Shown: positions 9,478 through 19,547, numbered from the stretch's first letter. The stretch: DNA of 64,000 bases from Tranzscheliella williamsii (GCA_023212725.1 JALBYF010000002.1:1-64000), one strand, 5' to 3'. A program made the numbers and translations. Notes: a model not told the origin generated them from the letters alone.

Positions 9478-11100
9478 ATGTCGCCGCTAGCAAAGCTGGT
9501 AACTGCGCTAGCAGCCGGCGTCGCCGCTGCGGTGCTTGCTTCTGCGCCGGCTGCCTCGGCCTATCCTCTCTATACGTATAGCAACGGCCTGGCGGGCGCC
9601 TTGAGTGCGCGCGCCGACAACGCTTCCTCGTCGACTGCGCTGCAACAGTGTCTTGCGGAAACAGGCGCCTATCAGCTGGCCTACAGCACCTCGGACGACT
9701 ACGACGAGCTGTCTGCGTCCTACAACCCGATCTTCCACTACCAGCCACTGGTCGTTGGCGTGCCGCAGACCGAGGACGAGGTGGCGGCGATGGTGCGGTG
9801 TGTGGGTGAGCAGCATGGCCAGCAGAAGCTCTCGCCGCGCTCGGGCGGTCACTCGTACGAGGCCTACTCGCTCGGTGGCGCGGACGGCTTCGTAGTCATC
9901 GACCTGCGCCACCTCTCGTCGATCCGTGTGGATAACGACGCCAAGACGGCCACTGTAGGTGCCGGGGTGCGGCTCGGCACGCTGGCACAGCAGATCTGGG
10001 ACGAGGGCCGCTTTGCGCTGCCACACGGCACCTGTCCTATGGTCGGCACCGCAGGGCACGCGCTCGGCGGCGGCTTCGGCTACACCACCCGCGCCTGGGG
10101 CTTCCTCCTGGACCGCATCACCGCACTACGCATGGTCACCAGCAGCGGCGAGCTGCTCACCGTCTCCGCCACATCCTATCCCGACCTCTGGTGGGCGCTC
10201 CGCGGCGCCGGCAGCAACAACTTTGGCGTCGTCACCCAGTTCACCTTTTCGCTGCTCGACGCGCCCTCGTCCATTATCAACTATGCTTATTCGTACAAGA
10301 CCAACGAGGACTGTGCCAAGGCGCTGGTCGGGCTCCAGGCCATGACGCTCTCCACCTCGCCCGACGACGGCCTGCCCAAGGAGTTTGGCGGCGAGCTGCT
10401 GGTCGCCGGTGCCTCGGCGGGCGACTTTGACGGCAACGCGTGCCAGCTTTCGGGGCAGCACATTGACGTGTCGAGCGACGAGCACGAGGCTCTGATGGCG
10501 CGACTGCACAGCAAGGCGGCGGTCTCGCCCGTGTCGCGGCGCGCGCAGGTGTTTGACAGCTGGATCGAGAGCCTGACGGACATTATGGGGTCGCTAGACA
10601 CTGCGGGGCAAGTGGCGAGCGACCACGAGCAGTTCTACGCCAAGTCGCTCGTCCAGCCGCGCACGGCGCAGTACAGCTACCAGAGCGCGCTGGCGCTGGT
10701 CAAGCAGCTGGACGGCTACGCGGGCCTGCAGGGCACGGGCAACAGCATCTCGTTCGACTTTCTCGGCCCGCTCAGCGCGCCCGCCCAGCTAGACAGCGCC
10801 CAGTCCGCCTTCAACGCCCACCAGGCCACCTTCATCAACCAGTTCTACTCGTACGGCTTCCCCGCCGACCCCAAAGCCCAGCAGCCCGTCTGGGACGCCT
10901 TCGACAACCTCGTCGCCACCGCACAGCGCGCCGCCCCCACCGCCGACTGGGGCGCCTACGTCAACTACGTCGACGCCCGCCTCGACCACTGGCCCACCGC
11001 CTACTACGGCACCGACGCCCTGGCCCGCCTCAAGGAGCTCAAGTCCGAGTGGGACCCCAACACCATCTTCGACTTTCCGCAGGGCCTCGCCCACGCCTAG
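9478..11100 (+). CDS. Secreted FAD-linked oxidase, berberine-bridge/oligosaccharide oxidase type
   Basis: The 540-residue protein has an N-terminal signal peptide (hydrophobic Ala/Val/Leu run ending near ASAYP, residue 29). An FAD-binding PCMH domain follows. RSGGHSY at about 121-127 supplies His125, the usual 8-alpha-histidyl flavin attachment. HGTCPMVGTAGH supplies Cys186 at the position used for 6-S-cysteinyl attachment, so bicovalent flavin is predicted. The C-terminal WDPNTIFDFPQGL is the BBE signature. Members oxidise sugars, alkaloids or alcohols with O2 and release H2O2. The substrate cannot be read from sequence. It converges with the racemase gene, with 156 bp between stops. Confidence 0.9.
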   Translation: MSPLAKLVTALAAGVAAAVLASAPAASAYPLYTYSNGLAGALSARADNASSSTALQQCLAETGAYQLAYSTSDDYDELSASYNPIFHYQPLVVGVPQTEDEVAAMVRCVGEQHGQQKLSPRSGGHSYEAYSLGGADGFVVIDLRHLSSIRVDNDAKTATVGAGVRLGTLAQQIWDEGRFALPHGTCPMVGTAGHALGGGFGYTTRAWGFLLDRITALRMVTSSGELLTVSATSYPDLWWALRGAGSNNFGVVTQFTFSLLDAPSSIINYAYSYKTNEDCAKALVGLQAMTLSTSPDDGLPKEFGGELLVAGASAGDFDGNACQLSGQHIDVSSDEHEALMARLHSKAAVSPVSRRAQVFDSWIESLTDIMGSLDTAGQVASDHEQFYAKSLVQPRTAQYSYQSALALVKQLDGYAGLQGTGNSISFDFLGPLSAPAQLDSAQSAFNAHQATFINQFYSYGFPADPKAQQPVWDAFDNLVATAQRAAPTADWGAYVNYVDARLDHWPTAYYGTDALARLKELKSEWDPNTIFDFPQGLAHA

Positions 11101-11256
11101 CCGCGCCTTGCCCCAATGAAACTCTCTCGTCTCGGTTGCGATTGTCTGTCTGGATGTTGGTTTGGTGTATGTGCTTGGGTGCGGTAGGATGGTGATAGAA
11201 GTACAGATTCGAGATGGGATGTTGTGGTCCGGTGAGGGAGGGGTGGCCAGGGTTGG

Positions 11257-12030
11257 CTAGGTGGAGTAGTTGGCGCGGGCGAGGCCGGCGAGGATGTGGA
11301 TGCCGGCCTTGGCGCCGTCGATGATGGCGATGTTGGCCAAGTCTGGGTGGTAGGCTGCGGCGGCTGTGCGGAGGGAGGGTTCGAGGCCGGCCATGGCGGC
11401 GCAGCCGAGGATGAGGGTGTCTGCGCCGCGAGCGAGGAGGTTGTGGGTGGCGGCTGCGAGGATGGGGTCGAGTTTGGCGGGGGGGGTGGAGTGGAGTTCG
11501 AGCACGCCGAGGCCGGTGGGGTAGCAGCCTACGTAGCGGTCTGAGTTTGCGCCGAGGAGGGAGCGGATGCCGGAGTCGATGTCGGCGACCATGGAGCGCG
11601 CCGTGGTGACCACGCCGAAGCGGGTCCCGCTCGACAGCGCATGCACCACTGCCGCCTCGAGCAGATGCACCACCGGCCGCCGCGTCTGCTCGCGCAGCAT
11701 CCGCGCCAGCGGATGCTCAGAAAAGCACGCCACCAAAAAGCACGACGCCCCATGGCCCCCCCACTCCCCCCCCGCCCCCGCCAACAGCGCCCTGTACGTC
11801 TCTGCCGCCGACACCACCGACCCCACCGCATCCTCTATCGCCGCCGGCGCACTCCCAGGCCCCGTCACATACGTCAGCCGACACCCCACCGGCACCACCC
11901 CCGCCAACCGCTCCGCAAGCGCCTCCGTCACCACCACAGAGCTGTTCGGATTGACCACACAGATCTCCACCTCCGCAGCTGCCGTCGCCCCCATCGCGTT
12001 GCTTGCTGCCATCGTCTCGATCGAAGGCAT
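11257..12030 (-). CDS. Asp/Glu/hydantoin racemase family protein
   Basis: The 257-residue protein begins its fold at EICVVNPNSSVVVTEAL, the glycine/asparagine-rich first strand of the family. The two catalytic-type cysteines are in FLVACFSEHPL and TLILGCAAMAGLEP, the expected half-sites of a cofactor-independent racemase. Fungal members are usually annotated as hydantoin racemase or DCG1-like proteins. DCG1 is linked to allantoin and nitrogen catabolism in yeast, so a nitrogen-salvage role is possible. The ATG at 12030 was chosen because a TATA element lies about 91 bp upstream at 12121-12126. An in-frame ATG at 12144 precedes that element. Confidence 0.85.
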   Translation of the reverse strand: MPSIETMAASNAMGATAAAEVEICVVNPNSSVVVTEALAERLAGVVPVGCRLTYVTGPGSAPAAIEDAVGSVVSAAETYRALLAGAGGEWGGHGASCFLVACFSEHPLARMLREQTRRPVVHLLEAAVVHALSSGTRFGVVTTARSMVADIDSGIRSLLGANSDRYVGCYPTGLGVLELHSTPPAKLDPILAAATHNLLARGADTLILGCAAMAGLEPSLRTAAAAYHPDLANIAIIDGAKAGIHILAGLARANYST

Positions 12031-12120
12031 CCTCGCAACAGCCTCCAGATAGACACGCGCAGGGTAAGGTGACGTGGTAGTGGGTGGCCAAAAGCCTTCT
12101 CTGCGCTTAACATCCGCTCT

Positions 12121-12126
12121 CTTATA
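12121..12126 (-). promoter_or_regulatory. TATA element of the racemase gene
   Basis: TATAAG on the minus strand, about 91 bp before the chosen ATG at 12030. Confidence 0.4.
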
Positions 12127-12322
12127 GCTTGACTTGCCGTTCATCTCTCTTCTCCGCTAATCCATCTCGATCTGCCTTATCTCGACCGCAATGTCGGGCG
12201 AGTTTGCGCGCACCGAACCCGCCGAAAAGATCTTACAGCGACGGTCCGCCCGTGACGTGTTAGATTCACATTGCATATGCCAATCCGTACGGGTATGGGA
12301 TAGTAGGGGAGTTGGGGCTGGG

Positions 12323-15300
12323 TCAAGTGGCGCCGCGGGCGGGAGGGGTCCAGGAGGTGTTGGCGAGGAGGGCGACGGCAGGGCGGGTGAAGTCGGCGGG
12401 GATGCCAGCGGCGGTGTAGGCGAGGCGGAGGTAGTGGGGGGACTGTGCGATGGTGGTGTTGGAGGGGCGGTCGGGGAGGGGCTGGGCGTTGGCGGCGGCG
12501 TCTTGGGCGAGGCTATCAGCGAGCGTGGAGAGGTTGAAGCTGGTGGCCTGGCCCTGGTAGCGGAGGACGTCGTCGACGAGCAGGTTGAATCCGTCAAAGT
12601 CGGGCTGCAGCTCGGGCGGGATGGTGTTCCAGCGGACGACGCCGCCGGCGGTGCGCCAGCTGTCGGCGTCCGTGGCAAACGACGGCAGCGCACTGCCGCC
12701 CGTGGCATCGCCCTGCACCACGGCCACATCCTGCAGCAGCCCGTCGAACCCCCAGCGCGCAACGCCGTTGGTGTACATGCCCAGCAGAAACGCGATGTAC
12801 ACCACCGCCAGCCGCGTCGGAAATGCGCACGCCGGCACCAGCACCAGCGCGATAATGTAGTGGTGGATCCGCAGCGTCTCGCCCGGCACCGCCGCCGCCA
12901 GCCCGACCAAGACACCGCCGACCAGATACAGCGCCAGGTACTTGGCCAGGTAGCCCGTCTGCCGGATCACACGCACTTGGTTGACCGCAATGACGAGCAC
13001 CACAGCAACAATGATGATCAGCGCCGTCAGACTGCCCGGCTGTTGTGCGATGTCGTGCGCCACCAGACGCTGGATCGGCACGTTTTTGAAGACGACGTCG
13101 AGCAGGACACCGATCCACCAAAAGCCGAGTGTCCAGAAGGTGGTTTCGACCGGCAGCGCCGCGAACGCGGGCCAGACGTAGCGGAACGCGAGCCTATACA
13201 CGGCGTAGCAGCCGAAGAGGAACGGCAGGAAGTCGCCAAATGCCGCGCCGATCGGGGGCGGATAGTCGCGCGGTTCGGAGACCAGGTTGATGTGCCAGTA
13301 GCCGACGCAGGCCAGGGTCCAGAACCAGACGATCCGCTTCGGCTGCAGGCCAAAGCCGACCCAGACGGAGAGGAGCGTGTTGAGCACGTAGCCGCGCCAG
13401 CGCCTGTCGGTGCAGTCGGAGCTGCCCTGGAGCGGGTCGAACCGGAAGCTGGACGGGAAGGTCGAGTCGAACGCGGTCGACTGGACGCCGTGCGCCTTGC
13501 TGGCTTCGAAGTCCGCCCGGGCGCCAGTGAGGCGGAGCACGCCGCAGCCACCCGTGGAGCTGGGCACGAGACCGGCGTGGATCGCGGCCGCGCACAGGAA
13601 CGAGTCGGCGCGGTAGGTCCCATTGGCGTCGCCGCCGCCGACGACCAAGGGGACGTAGTTGACCAGCTGGTCGCCGACAGCGCGCGGGTTGAGCAGTGTC
13701 ACGTCAAGGCAGCCGGCAGGGCAGCGGAACGCCTGGCCCACCTCGCCGTCGGGCGTGTAGAACGGCGCACAATCCTGCCCGTCCAACCCGCACCCCGCAT
13801 TGCGCAGCCAGAACGTCGAGGTGCAGGTGAGAAACGATGGCGTCCGCGCCACGCCGTCCGCCCCAACCACGTGCGACTCGAACCAGAGCTGCCGCGCCAT
13901 GTAGGCAAATCCCACAACCCAGCCGACATACGTCAGCACCAGCAACGTCCAGTGGACGCGGTTGAGCCGGACATCGGCCACCACGCCCCGCCACCACCGC
14001 TCCCCAGCGTTCTCTTGCTCGCGCCCGGGCGCCCTGACGCTATCGGCACTCTCTCTCAAGCTTATGCTGCCAAATTGCGGGTACGGCTCCTTCCAGGCCA
14101 CCGGCTTAGTAGCCCGGATCCAGAAGCGCTCCACCCTCGCCAGCGGCCACCATGCAGGATGCCCAACCGAGAGCTTCGCAGGGGGCCGCGGACCCCCCAT
14201 CCATCTGCCAATCCTTCGTAGCCGCGTCCTGACCGCAAAGCCCCTCCTCCCGTCGCTGGCACGGCTTGCTGCCAAGAGATCCGCCGGCGGCTCGTGCGGG
14301 CTGCCATGGTAGATGGGCTCTACTTCCGGTTGCAGGCCCAACGGCGTCATTGGGATATACATGGCATCCTTGCTGTCGTTCTCCTGCAGCCGGCCGTCGC
14401 TGTGCTGTGAAGACGACGGCTGCGCACCGTCGCTGCTCTGGTAATTGCGCCGTCTCGCTTCCGCCAAGGGATCCAGCGAGTGCAGTATGGCCGGCGCATC
14501 ACCGCGGCTGTGTATTGTCTCGGCGCCATCGTCGATGGTGTAGCCGCGTACGTCCTCGTTGCCGTTCGGTCGCTGCTGAGCCGCGCTGTGGCCCTCTTTG
14601 GATACGGCCGTGTCAGACTCACTTTTCTGCGTCGGCAAACGAGTTTCATCGATCTGGACTTCAGGGCCGAGCTCACCCGGGTAGCCGGCCAGCACCTCTC
14701 GCCAGGGCGGTGCAGCGGTGGTGACTCTCATCTGCTCCGACAGGGAGCGGGGGTGGAGGACGATAAAGCAGCAGTAGAAAAGGCCGGCGTGGTGGGGTAG
14801 CGCGGCGGGGTCGGTGGCAGCGTGGTCGAGGATCTGCTGGGTGGTGGCCGAGTAGGGCCGTTTGCTCATCTCTTTGAGGAGCCACTGGATGCTGTCCATG
14901 TTGCTGGTGAGCGTGGTCATGCCGTAGCGCGCGCAGGCGTGCATCGAGCGGAGGGTGGTGTAGGTCTGCCCGCCGGCCTGGTGGACGGAGGACTGGCGGA
15001 GTTTCTTGTACTTGCTCCGCGGCAGGTCCTCGGAGATGTCGCGCCAGTCGGGGCCCCAGAGCTCGGTCAGGCAGGTCTCGAGCGTGTCGACCATGTGCGA
15101 GATAAAGTGCGCCCTGGGCAGGTCGGGGTAGATCTGGCGGAGGTCGTGCAGCGAGCCGAAGCCGCCGGGGCCCAGCTCCTGCAAGCGCTGGACGGGCAGC
15201 TGGAGGCAGCTGCGCAACTGCGCATGCTCCGGGCCAGACCACTTGGACCCGCGCCAGAACTCACACGGCGACACGCCTGCGTCGCCGAGGAGCGCCGCCA

Positions 15301-17047
15301 TCCTCCTCTTCTCGCTAGGCCCCCCGACGGTGGCACCGACCCTCCGCAGCCGGTCACAAGCCCCGACCGTGGCAAAGAGCTGGACGGCGCCATCAGCGTG
15401 CTGCGAGCCCCGCCGGTCGGCACCCCAGATGGGCTGCAGGATCGCGTCGAAGAGCGTCTCGATCGTCATCTCGCGCTCCAGCTGGACGGCCAGCGCGCGG
15501 CCTTCCTTGGCGGCGGCTTGGTCGAGTGCGCACGTCGCCTCCCCGTCGACATCCTGCAGGGAGAGCTCCACCGCCCGCGTTTCCAGCGCCTCCTTGCGGA
15601 TGGAAAACGTCCGGAAGTGATGTTGGAACTGAGCACCCGAGCCATGCTCGCCGCTGTCGAGTTTCGGATGCCTCTTGGCCGCTTCCAAGCAAGCATCCGC
15701 TGCCGACGCCTCTTGGAAGCAGCCATGGGTAGTGTCGCTGACAAGGGCGATCATGGCGGTGACATCGAGATTGATCTTGGGCGTGGTGCGCCAGTCCGGC
15801 CTGCTCGGCACCGATGGGACTCGCGGAAGCCCGACAGGCACCGACGTTGGCTCCCCCAGGAACTTGCTGGGATACTGAAAGCGGCCGAACAGACCAGGGT
15901 CCAGATGCCGGTAGCCAAAGACCAGATCGATATCGTACTTTTTCGCCTCATTCACAATGGCCAAGAGTCGGTGATTGAACCGATCCCACTCTGGAAGCTG
16001 GTAGAAAGCTGCCAGTGCTGTGGCGCCGTCTTTCGAGCTGGACGGCAGCGCATGCGACGGCGTTTGGAGCTCGATCCTCGTCACCACCACCTCGACGTGG
16101 ATGGGGACAAACGGGATGCTACGGCCAGAGCATTCCGAGCGCTGCACCCTGGCTTCCGCTTCTGTATCCGCCGCGGCTCTAAGCTCCTGTAGTAGCTTCA
16201 TGAGCGAAGATCTCTGGGCAGCAATATCGAATGCTACCGACGGCTGTACGTGCGCCGCAGCTTGGCTGCGACATCGATCCGTATGGTGATGCTCGTGGAA
16301 GGACTCCTGAAGACTATCCTCTGCCGAGTCCCTGGGAGGATGTCCGTCGCCGAGGGTGTTGTCGTCTGATCCAGAGTCGGAGTGGGATCCTTGCTCATCG
16401 ACCATGTAGCTCTCTGCTTCTCGGAATTCTTGGCGCAGCTTCTCGGGCTTGATGATGTAGAGCCTCGTCCAGCGGTTGCCGTTCTGGGCTACTATGTCTA
16501 CCTTGACGCTCTGGCTGTTGACGCTGGCGGCGCGTGGCTTTTGTGTCTTTCTCTTGCGGCGGAGGGCGGCGGACAAGCTGAAGGCGAAGCGGTCCTGGAT
16601 GGAGACGAGGGGCCCGTGCGCGAGGGCGACGTAGAGGGTTTCTTCCCAGAGGCAGATGTGGTGCGTGCCGTTGGAGTAGGGATGTGGCTCGTCCCAGCTG
16701 GCGTTCTGCGTCGCGATGCGGTCAAGCGTGGCCAGCTCGGCGTCGACCTGGCTGCGGAGGACAGTGAGGCCCTTGACTGACGTCGAGGCGAACATGCGCT
16801 CGCGGTGCTCGTCCCACCGCGGTCCCGCAATGGGGCAGTACACCCTCGCCAGGCTTTCTGTATCCGGCCGCAGCGCCGTGCCGGAGCCGAGCGCATCGTG
16901 CGTCGGCCCGAGCAGCGCCGGACCATAGCTATAGGCCGGAGCCTCGCAGAGCCAGTGCCGATAGGTGGCGATGAACGCCTCTATCGACTCCCGGACCGCC
17001 AGCAGTCCGTCTCGCAAACGCGACGCTGGGATGACAAGTGGCGCCAT
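12323..17047 (-). CDS. Composite protein: DUF1308-like N-half and LCCL multi-pass membrane C-half
   Basis: A single 1574-codon frame starts at ATG 17047. The N-terminal part resembles the UPF0415/C7orf25 family. NGTHHICLWEETLYVAL and VDIVAQNGNRWTRLY come first, then INLDVTAMIALVSDTTHG near residue 426, and the domain fades near 830. A disordered stretch follows (about 840-1020). The C-terminal part begins with a transmembrane helix near 1030, then a Cys-rich luminal LCCL domain from about 1072 to 1200 (FLTCTSTFWLRNAGCG, FRCPAGCLD, SSTGGCGVLRLTG). About eight membrane helices follow, then a luminal tail with N-glycosylation sites. The two halves belong to unrelated families. This may be a true fusion, or two adjacent genes whose frames happen to be continuous. 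Met896 would be a candidate start for a separate LCCL protein. Confidence 0.75.
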   Translation of the reverse strand: MAPLVIPASRLRDGLLAVRESIEAFIATYRHWLCEAPAYSYGPALLGPTHDALGSGTALRPDTESLARVYCPIAGPRWDEHRERMFASTSVKGLTVLRSQVDAELATLDRIATQNASWDEPHPYSNGTHHICLWEETLYVALAHGPLVSIQDRFAFSLSAALRRKRKTQKPRAASVNSQSVKVDIVAQNGNRWTRLYIIKPEKLRQEFREAESYMVDEQGSHSDSGSDDNTLGDGHPPRDSAEDSLQESFHEHHHTDRCRSQAAAHVQPSVAFDIAAQRSSLMKLLQELRAAADTEAEARVQRSECSGRSIPFVPIHVEVVVTRIELQTPSHALPSSSKDGATALAAFYQLPEWDRFNHRLLAIVNEAKKYDIDLVFGYRHLDPGLFGRFQYPSKFLGEPTSVPVGLPRVPSVPSRPDWRTTPKINLDVTAMIALVSDTTHGCFQEASAADACLEAAKRHPKLDSGEHGSGAQFQHHFRTFSIRKEALETRAVELSLQDVDGEATCALDQAAAKEGRALAVQLEREMTIETLFDAILQPIWGADRRGSQHADGAVQLFATVGACDRLRRVGATVGGPSEKRRMAALLGDAGVSPCEFWRGSKWSGPEHAQLRSCLQLPVQRLQELGPGGFGSLHDLRQIYPDLPRAHFISHMVDTLETCLTELWGPDWRDISEDLPRSKYKKLRQSSVHQAGGQTYTTLRSMHACARYGMTTLTSNMDSIQWLLKEMSKRPYSATTQQILDHAATDPAALPHHAGLFYCCFIVLHPRSLSEQMRVTTAAPPWREVLAGYPGELGPEVQIDETRLPTQKSESDTAVSKEGHSAAQQRPNGNEDVRGYTIDDGAETIHSRGDAPAILHSLDPLAEARRRNYQSSDGAQPSSSQHSDGRLQENDSKDAMYIPMTPLGLQPEVEPIYHGSPHEPPADLLAASRASDGRRGFAVRTRLRRIGRWMGGPRPPAKLSVGHPAWWPLARVERFWIRATKPVAWKEPYPQFGSISLRESADSVRAPGREQENAGERWWRGVVADVRLNRVHWTLLVLTYVGWVVGFAYMARQLWFESHVVGADGVARTPSFLTCTSTFWLRNAGCGLDGQDCAPFYTPDGEVGQAFRCPAGCLDVTLLNPRAVGDQLVNYVPLVVGGGDANGTYRADSFLCAAAIHAGLVPSSTGGCGVLRLTGARADFEASKAHGVQSTAFDSTFPSSFRFDPLQGSSDCTDRRWRGYVLNTLLSVWVGFGLQPKRIVWFWTLACVGYWHINLVSEPRDYPPPIGAAFGDFLPFLFGCYAVYRLAFRYVWPAFAALPVETTFWTLGFWWIGVLLDVVFKNVPIQRLVAHDIAQQPGSLTALIIIVAVVLVIAVNQVRVIRQTGYLAKYLALYLVGGVLVGLAAAVPGETLRIHHYIIALVLVPACAFPTRLAVVYIAFLLGMYTNGVARWGFDGLLQDVAVVQGDATGGSALPSFATDADSWRTAGGVVRWNTIPPELQPDFDGFNLLVDDVLRYQGQATSFNLSTLADSLAQDAAANAQPLPDRPSNTTIAQSPHYLRLAYTAAGIPADFTRPAVALLANTSWTPPARGAT

Positions 17048-17589
17048 GCCGGGATGAGACTACCCAGAGCAGGATAAGAGGGCGAGCAAGTCACCGCACA
17101 CCACGCGCGGGATCGGCCGTTAGAGACACAGGACCAATCCGGACCCGTCTACCGCTGAACTTGCCAGGAATGCTGCTTGCTCCTGGGCTGCTTCCACATG
17201 GGTAGAAAACGGTGGCCTCTGAGATGAGAAAAGGGCGCTAACGGTGGAAGAAGGGAGGACAGGCCGAGTAAAGATGGGCAGCAGCGGGTGAGTGAAGAAG
17301 CAGGGAGAAGAAGGGGAGGTGTGTTATCTCTGTTAGAGCACGGGCCATAGTAATCACAATCAGATTCACTGATAAACATGAAATTACGCTCTGCAAGGAA
17401 ATACTTGCTATGCACTCTTCTACGACGGCAAGCAGACACAGAAAAATGCCTAGCGGCAATTGTTGGCGGGCAATGGTAATTGAGCTGGCTGGTGTAAAGG
17501 TACATATTATCTAAAACAGTGAGACGTTGGCAGGAGAATGGCGTCGGTAAGGGCAGGGGGGAGCGGGGTAAGAGGTGGCAATGTGGGGC
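17048..17589. other. Intergenic region between two minus-strand genes
   Basis: 542 bp holding the promoter side of the DUF1308/LCCL gene and the 3' flank of the alcohol dehydrogenase. No coding signal, repeat or RNA gene was recognised. Confidence 0.4.
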
Positions 17590-18618
17590 TTAGAGGTTGG
17601 CGCTGACCTTGTTGGTCTGGGAGACAGCCACAAAGCGGTAGCGGACGTCGCCCTTGCGGAGCCTCTCGACAGCATCGTTGAGGCCCTCCTCTGTCATGGG
17701 GACTTCCTCGATGATTGGCTTGATGTTGTGTCGTGCAGCGAACTGAAGCATCAGGGAGTGCACCTCTCGGGTTGCGACGAGCGAACCCTGGATCTTGAGC
17801 TGCTTGTCAATGATGGGCATGTAGGGGAAGACAAAGTTGCCACTGTCCACCGAGAGGGGAACAATGGTGGCTTCTTTCTCGAGCACCTTGAGGTAGTTCT
17901 TCCAGTCGGGCTGTGCGCTGGTGGTGACCAGGAGATAGTCGACCGGCTTGACGCCCTCGAAGGTGGGGTTGGTCTTGGCAGCGACAAACTCGTGCGCACC
18001 GAGCTGCATCGCCTCGTCCCTCTTGTTTTCGGAACCGGAGAAGACAACAACGTTGCAACCCATCTTGTTGAGGAACTGAATGGCAATGTGACCCAGACCG
18101 CCGATGCCGATGACACCGACGCGGTCGACAGAGGTAATGCCAGCGTCGTGCATAGCGCCGAAAACGGTGGCACCGCCGCACTGAAGAGGAGCAGCATGCT
18201 TGAGCGCGAGACCGTCAGGAATCTTGTGGCAGAACTCCTCGGTAATGACAAACTTGTCGCCGAAAGAAGCCTGGTCCTTGTCTGCGGAACCGTACATCTT
18301 GCTGTCGGAGCAGCTGGTGTCGCGACCCCTTTTGCAGAACTTGCAGTCGCCGCAAGAGTCATGGTTGTACCCCCATCCGACGCGGTCGCCCTTCTTCAAG
18401 TGCCGTACGCCGGACCCAACTTGGGAGATGATACCGACACCCTCGTGGCCGAGCGCGATATCCTTGTTGAGGTAGTGAACGTCGGTGAAGCAGAGGCCGG
18501 AATGGGTAATGTCGATCACCACATCGCGGTCATGGACTTGCTTTTCTCCGCCCTCAGTCTTGATGATTTTGCCGGACTTCGAGCCCTTGAAGACGGCACC
18601 AAGGTTGACGGTCGACAT
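17590..18618 (-). CDS. Zinc-dependent alcohol dehydrogenase (MDR family)
   Basis: The 342-residue enzyme keeps both zinc sites. The catalytic ligands are Cys43 (GLCFTDVHYL) and His58-Glu59 (GHEGVG). The structural site is Cys89, Cys92, Cys95 and Cys103 (CGDCKFCKRGRDTSC). The Rossmann motif is GIGGLGHIA. Such enzymes interconvert alcohols and aldehydes with NAD(P)H. The sequence resembles the cinnamyl-alcohol-dehydrogenase-like group more than yeast ADH1. The ATG at 18618 begins the conserved domain, and the extension to 18867 is leader sequence. A TATA box lies about 130 bp upstream, and the leader contains a 32-bp duplication. Confidence 0.9.
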   Translation of the reverse strand: MSTVNLGAVFKGSKSGKIIKTEGGEKQVHDRDVVIDITHSGLCFTDVHYLNKDIALGHEGVGIISQVGSGVRHLKKGDRVGWGYNHDSCGDCKFCKRGRDTSCSDSKMYGSADKDQASFGDKFVITEEFCHKIPDGLALKHAAPLQCGGATVFGAMHDAGITSVDRVGVIGIGGLGHIAIQFLNKMGCNVVVFSGSENKRDEAMQLGAHEFVAAKTNPTFEGVKPVDYLLVTTSAQPDWKNYLKVLEKEATIVPLSVDSGNFVFPYMPIIDKQLKIQGSLVATREVHSLMLQFAARHNIKPIIEEVPMTEEGLNDAVERLRKGDVRYRFVAVSQTNKVSANL

Positions 18619-18657
18619 GCTGTTGTAGTGTTTGTCTATGTGGAGCGAGAAGAAGGG

Positions 18658-18721
18658 AGGATGTGTTGCGGATGAATGCAGACAAGAAGAGGATGTGTTG
18701 TGGATGAATGCAGACAAGAAG
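18658..18721. repeat. 32-bp tandem duplication in the ADH leader
   Basis: Two adjacent 32-bp copies (18658-18689 and 18690-18721) differ at one base. They lie between the TATA box and the ATG of the alcohol dehydrogenase, so they lengthen its 5' leader. Confidence 0.85.
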
Positions 18722-18746
18722 GCAGGATGGATTGGTTCAGGCGAGA

Positions 18747-18753
18747 CTTTATA
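18747..18753 (-). promoter_or_regulatory. TATA box of the alcohol dehydrogenase gene
   Basis: TATAAAG on the minus strand, about 130 bp before the ATG at 18618. The distance is larger than at neighbouring genes because of the intervening duplication. Confidence 0.55.
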
Positions 18754-19495
18754 GACCTTGCTGTCGAGGCTGGAACGCAAGACACTCACCGGCACCACTT
18801 GCCACTCAAAGAGCCAGCCTATACTCCCACTGTAGCTGAGTGACAACGCGATGCGCTCAGCCGGCAATGCACCGACCTATGCTGCCGTGCGCTGAGAAAA
18901 CCGCAATGCCGGGCTCATCGGACACGAGGCAAAGATCTGGCAGCGGAAAAGTCAAGCCAGCCAATAATGACGGATGGAATGCTTCAACGCCGCGGGTTTC
19001 GTATTTGGGATTGTTTGGCCTGGAATTTGGTATGATGCCATACGACATCCTTCCAGCTTGTTTTGCTCGCCGTGGCCAAGTTTCGTGTATGAGCATCATT
19101 CCGATTTTTTGATTGTCGGTGCGCCGGAATTAGAAAACGAGCCAAACACCGAAGGCTGCATAAGGACGGCTTTCCAAGGCTGCATAAGCATGGCTTTCCT
19201 TTTTGTCGAAGGCGGGCGAATAGAAGATCGCTCTTCTGCGCAAGTCGCAGGCGAGCTTGGCAAGAAATCTGTGACGCGTCTGTCGTCTGCCATTTCCATC
19301 CGCTGCATATCGGCTTCCTCTTGGGCCGGTCCAGCGGCCACACCCTACACAGGACGCCCACCACCACCACCCCTCCTCCTCCTCCTTTCCTGATCACCGC
19401 TGACCGATGCAGACGGAGTGCAATCCTGTGCGGCCATACACCCGCTTCTACTTGCGGCCCGGCGTGAAGTCGCGCGCGAGGTTGATCTACCGTTG

Positions 19496-19547
19496 CCGTA
19501 TTTGCGCCGTATTTGCGCCGTATTTGCGCCTTATTTGCGCCGTATTT
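19496..19547. repeat. 11-bp tandem repeat, about 4.7 copies
   Basis: The unit CCGTATTTGCG repeats head to tail. The fourth copy has one substitution (CCTTATTTGCG) and the last is partial. Confidence 0.9.

Noticed and set aside
12191..14221. 676-codon plus-strand frame opposite the LCCL half
   Set aside because: It is an antisense shadow of the strongly coding minus-strand gene, with GC-biased composition and no domain character.
14822..16192. 456-codon plus-strand frame opposite the DUF1308-like half
   Set aside because: Antisense shadow. It begins at a non-ATG codon and has no recognisable motifs.
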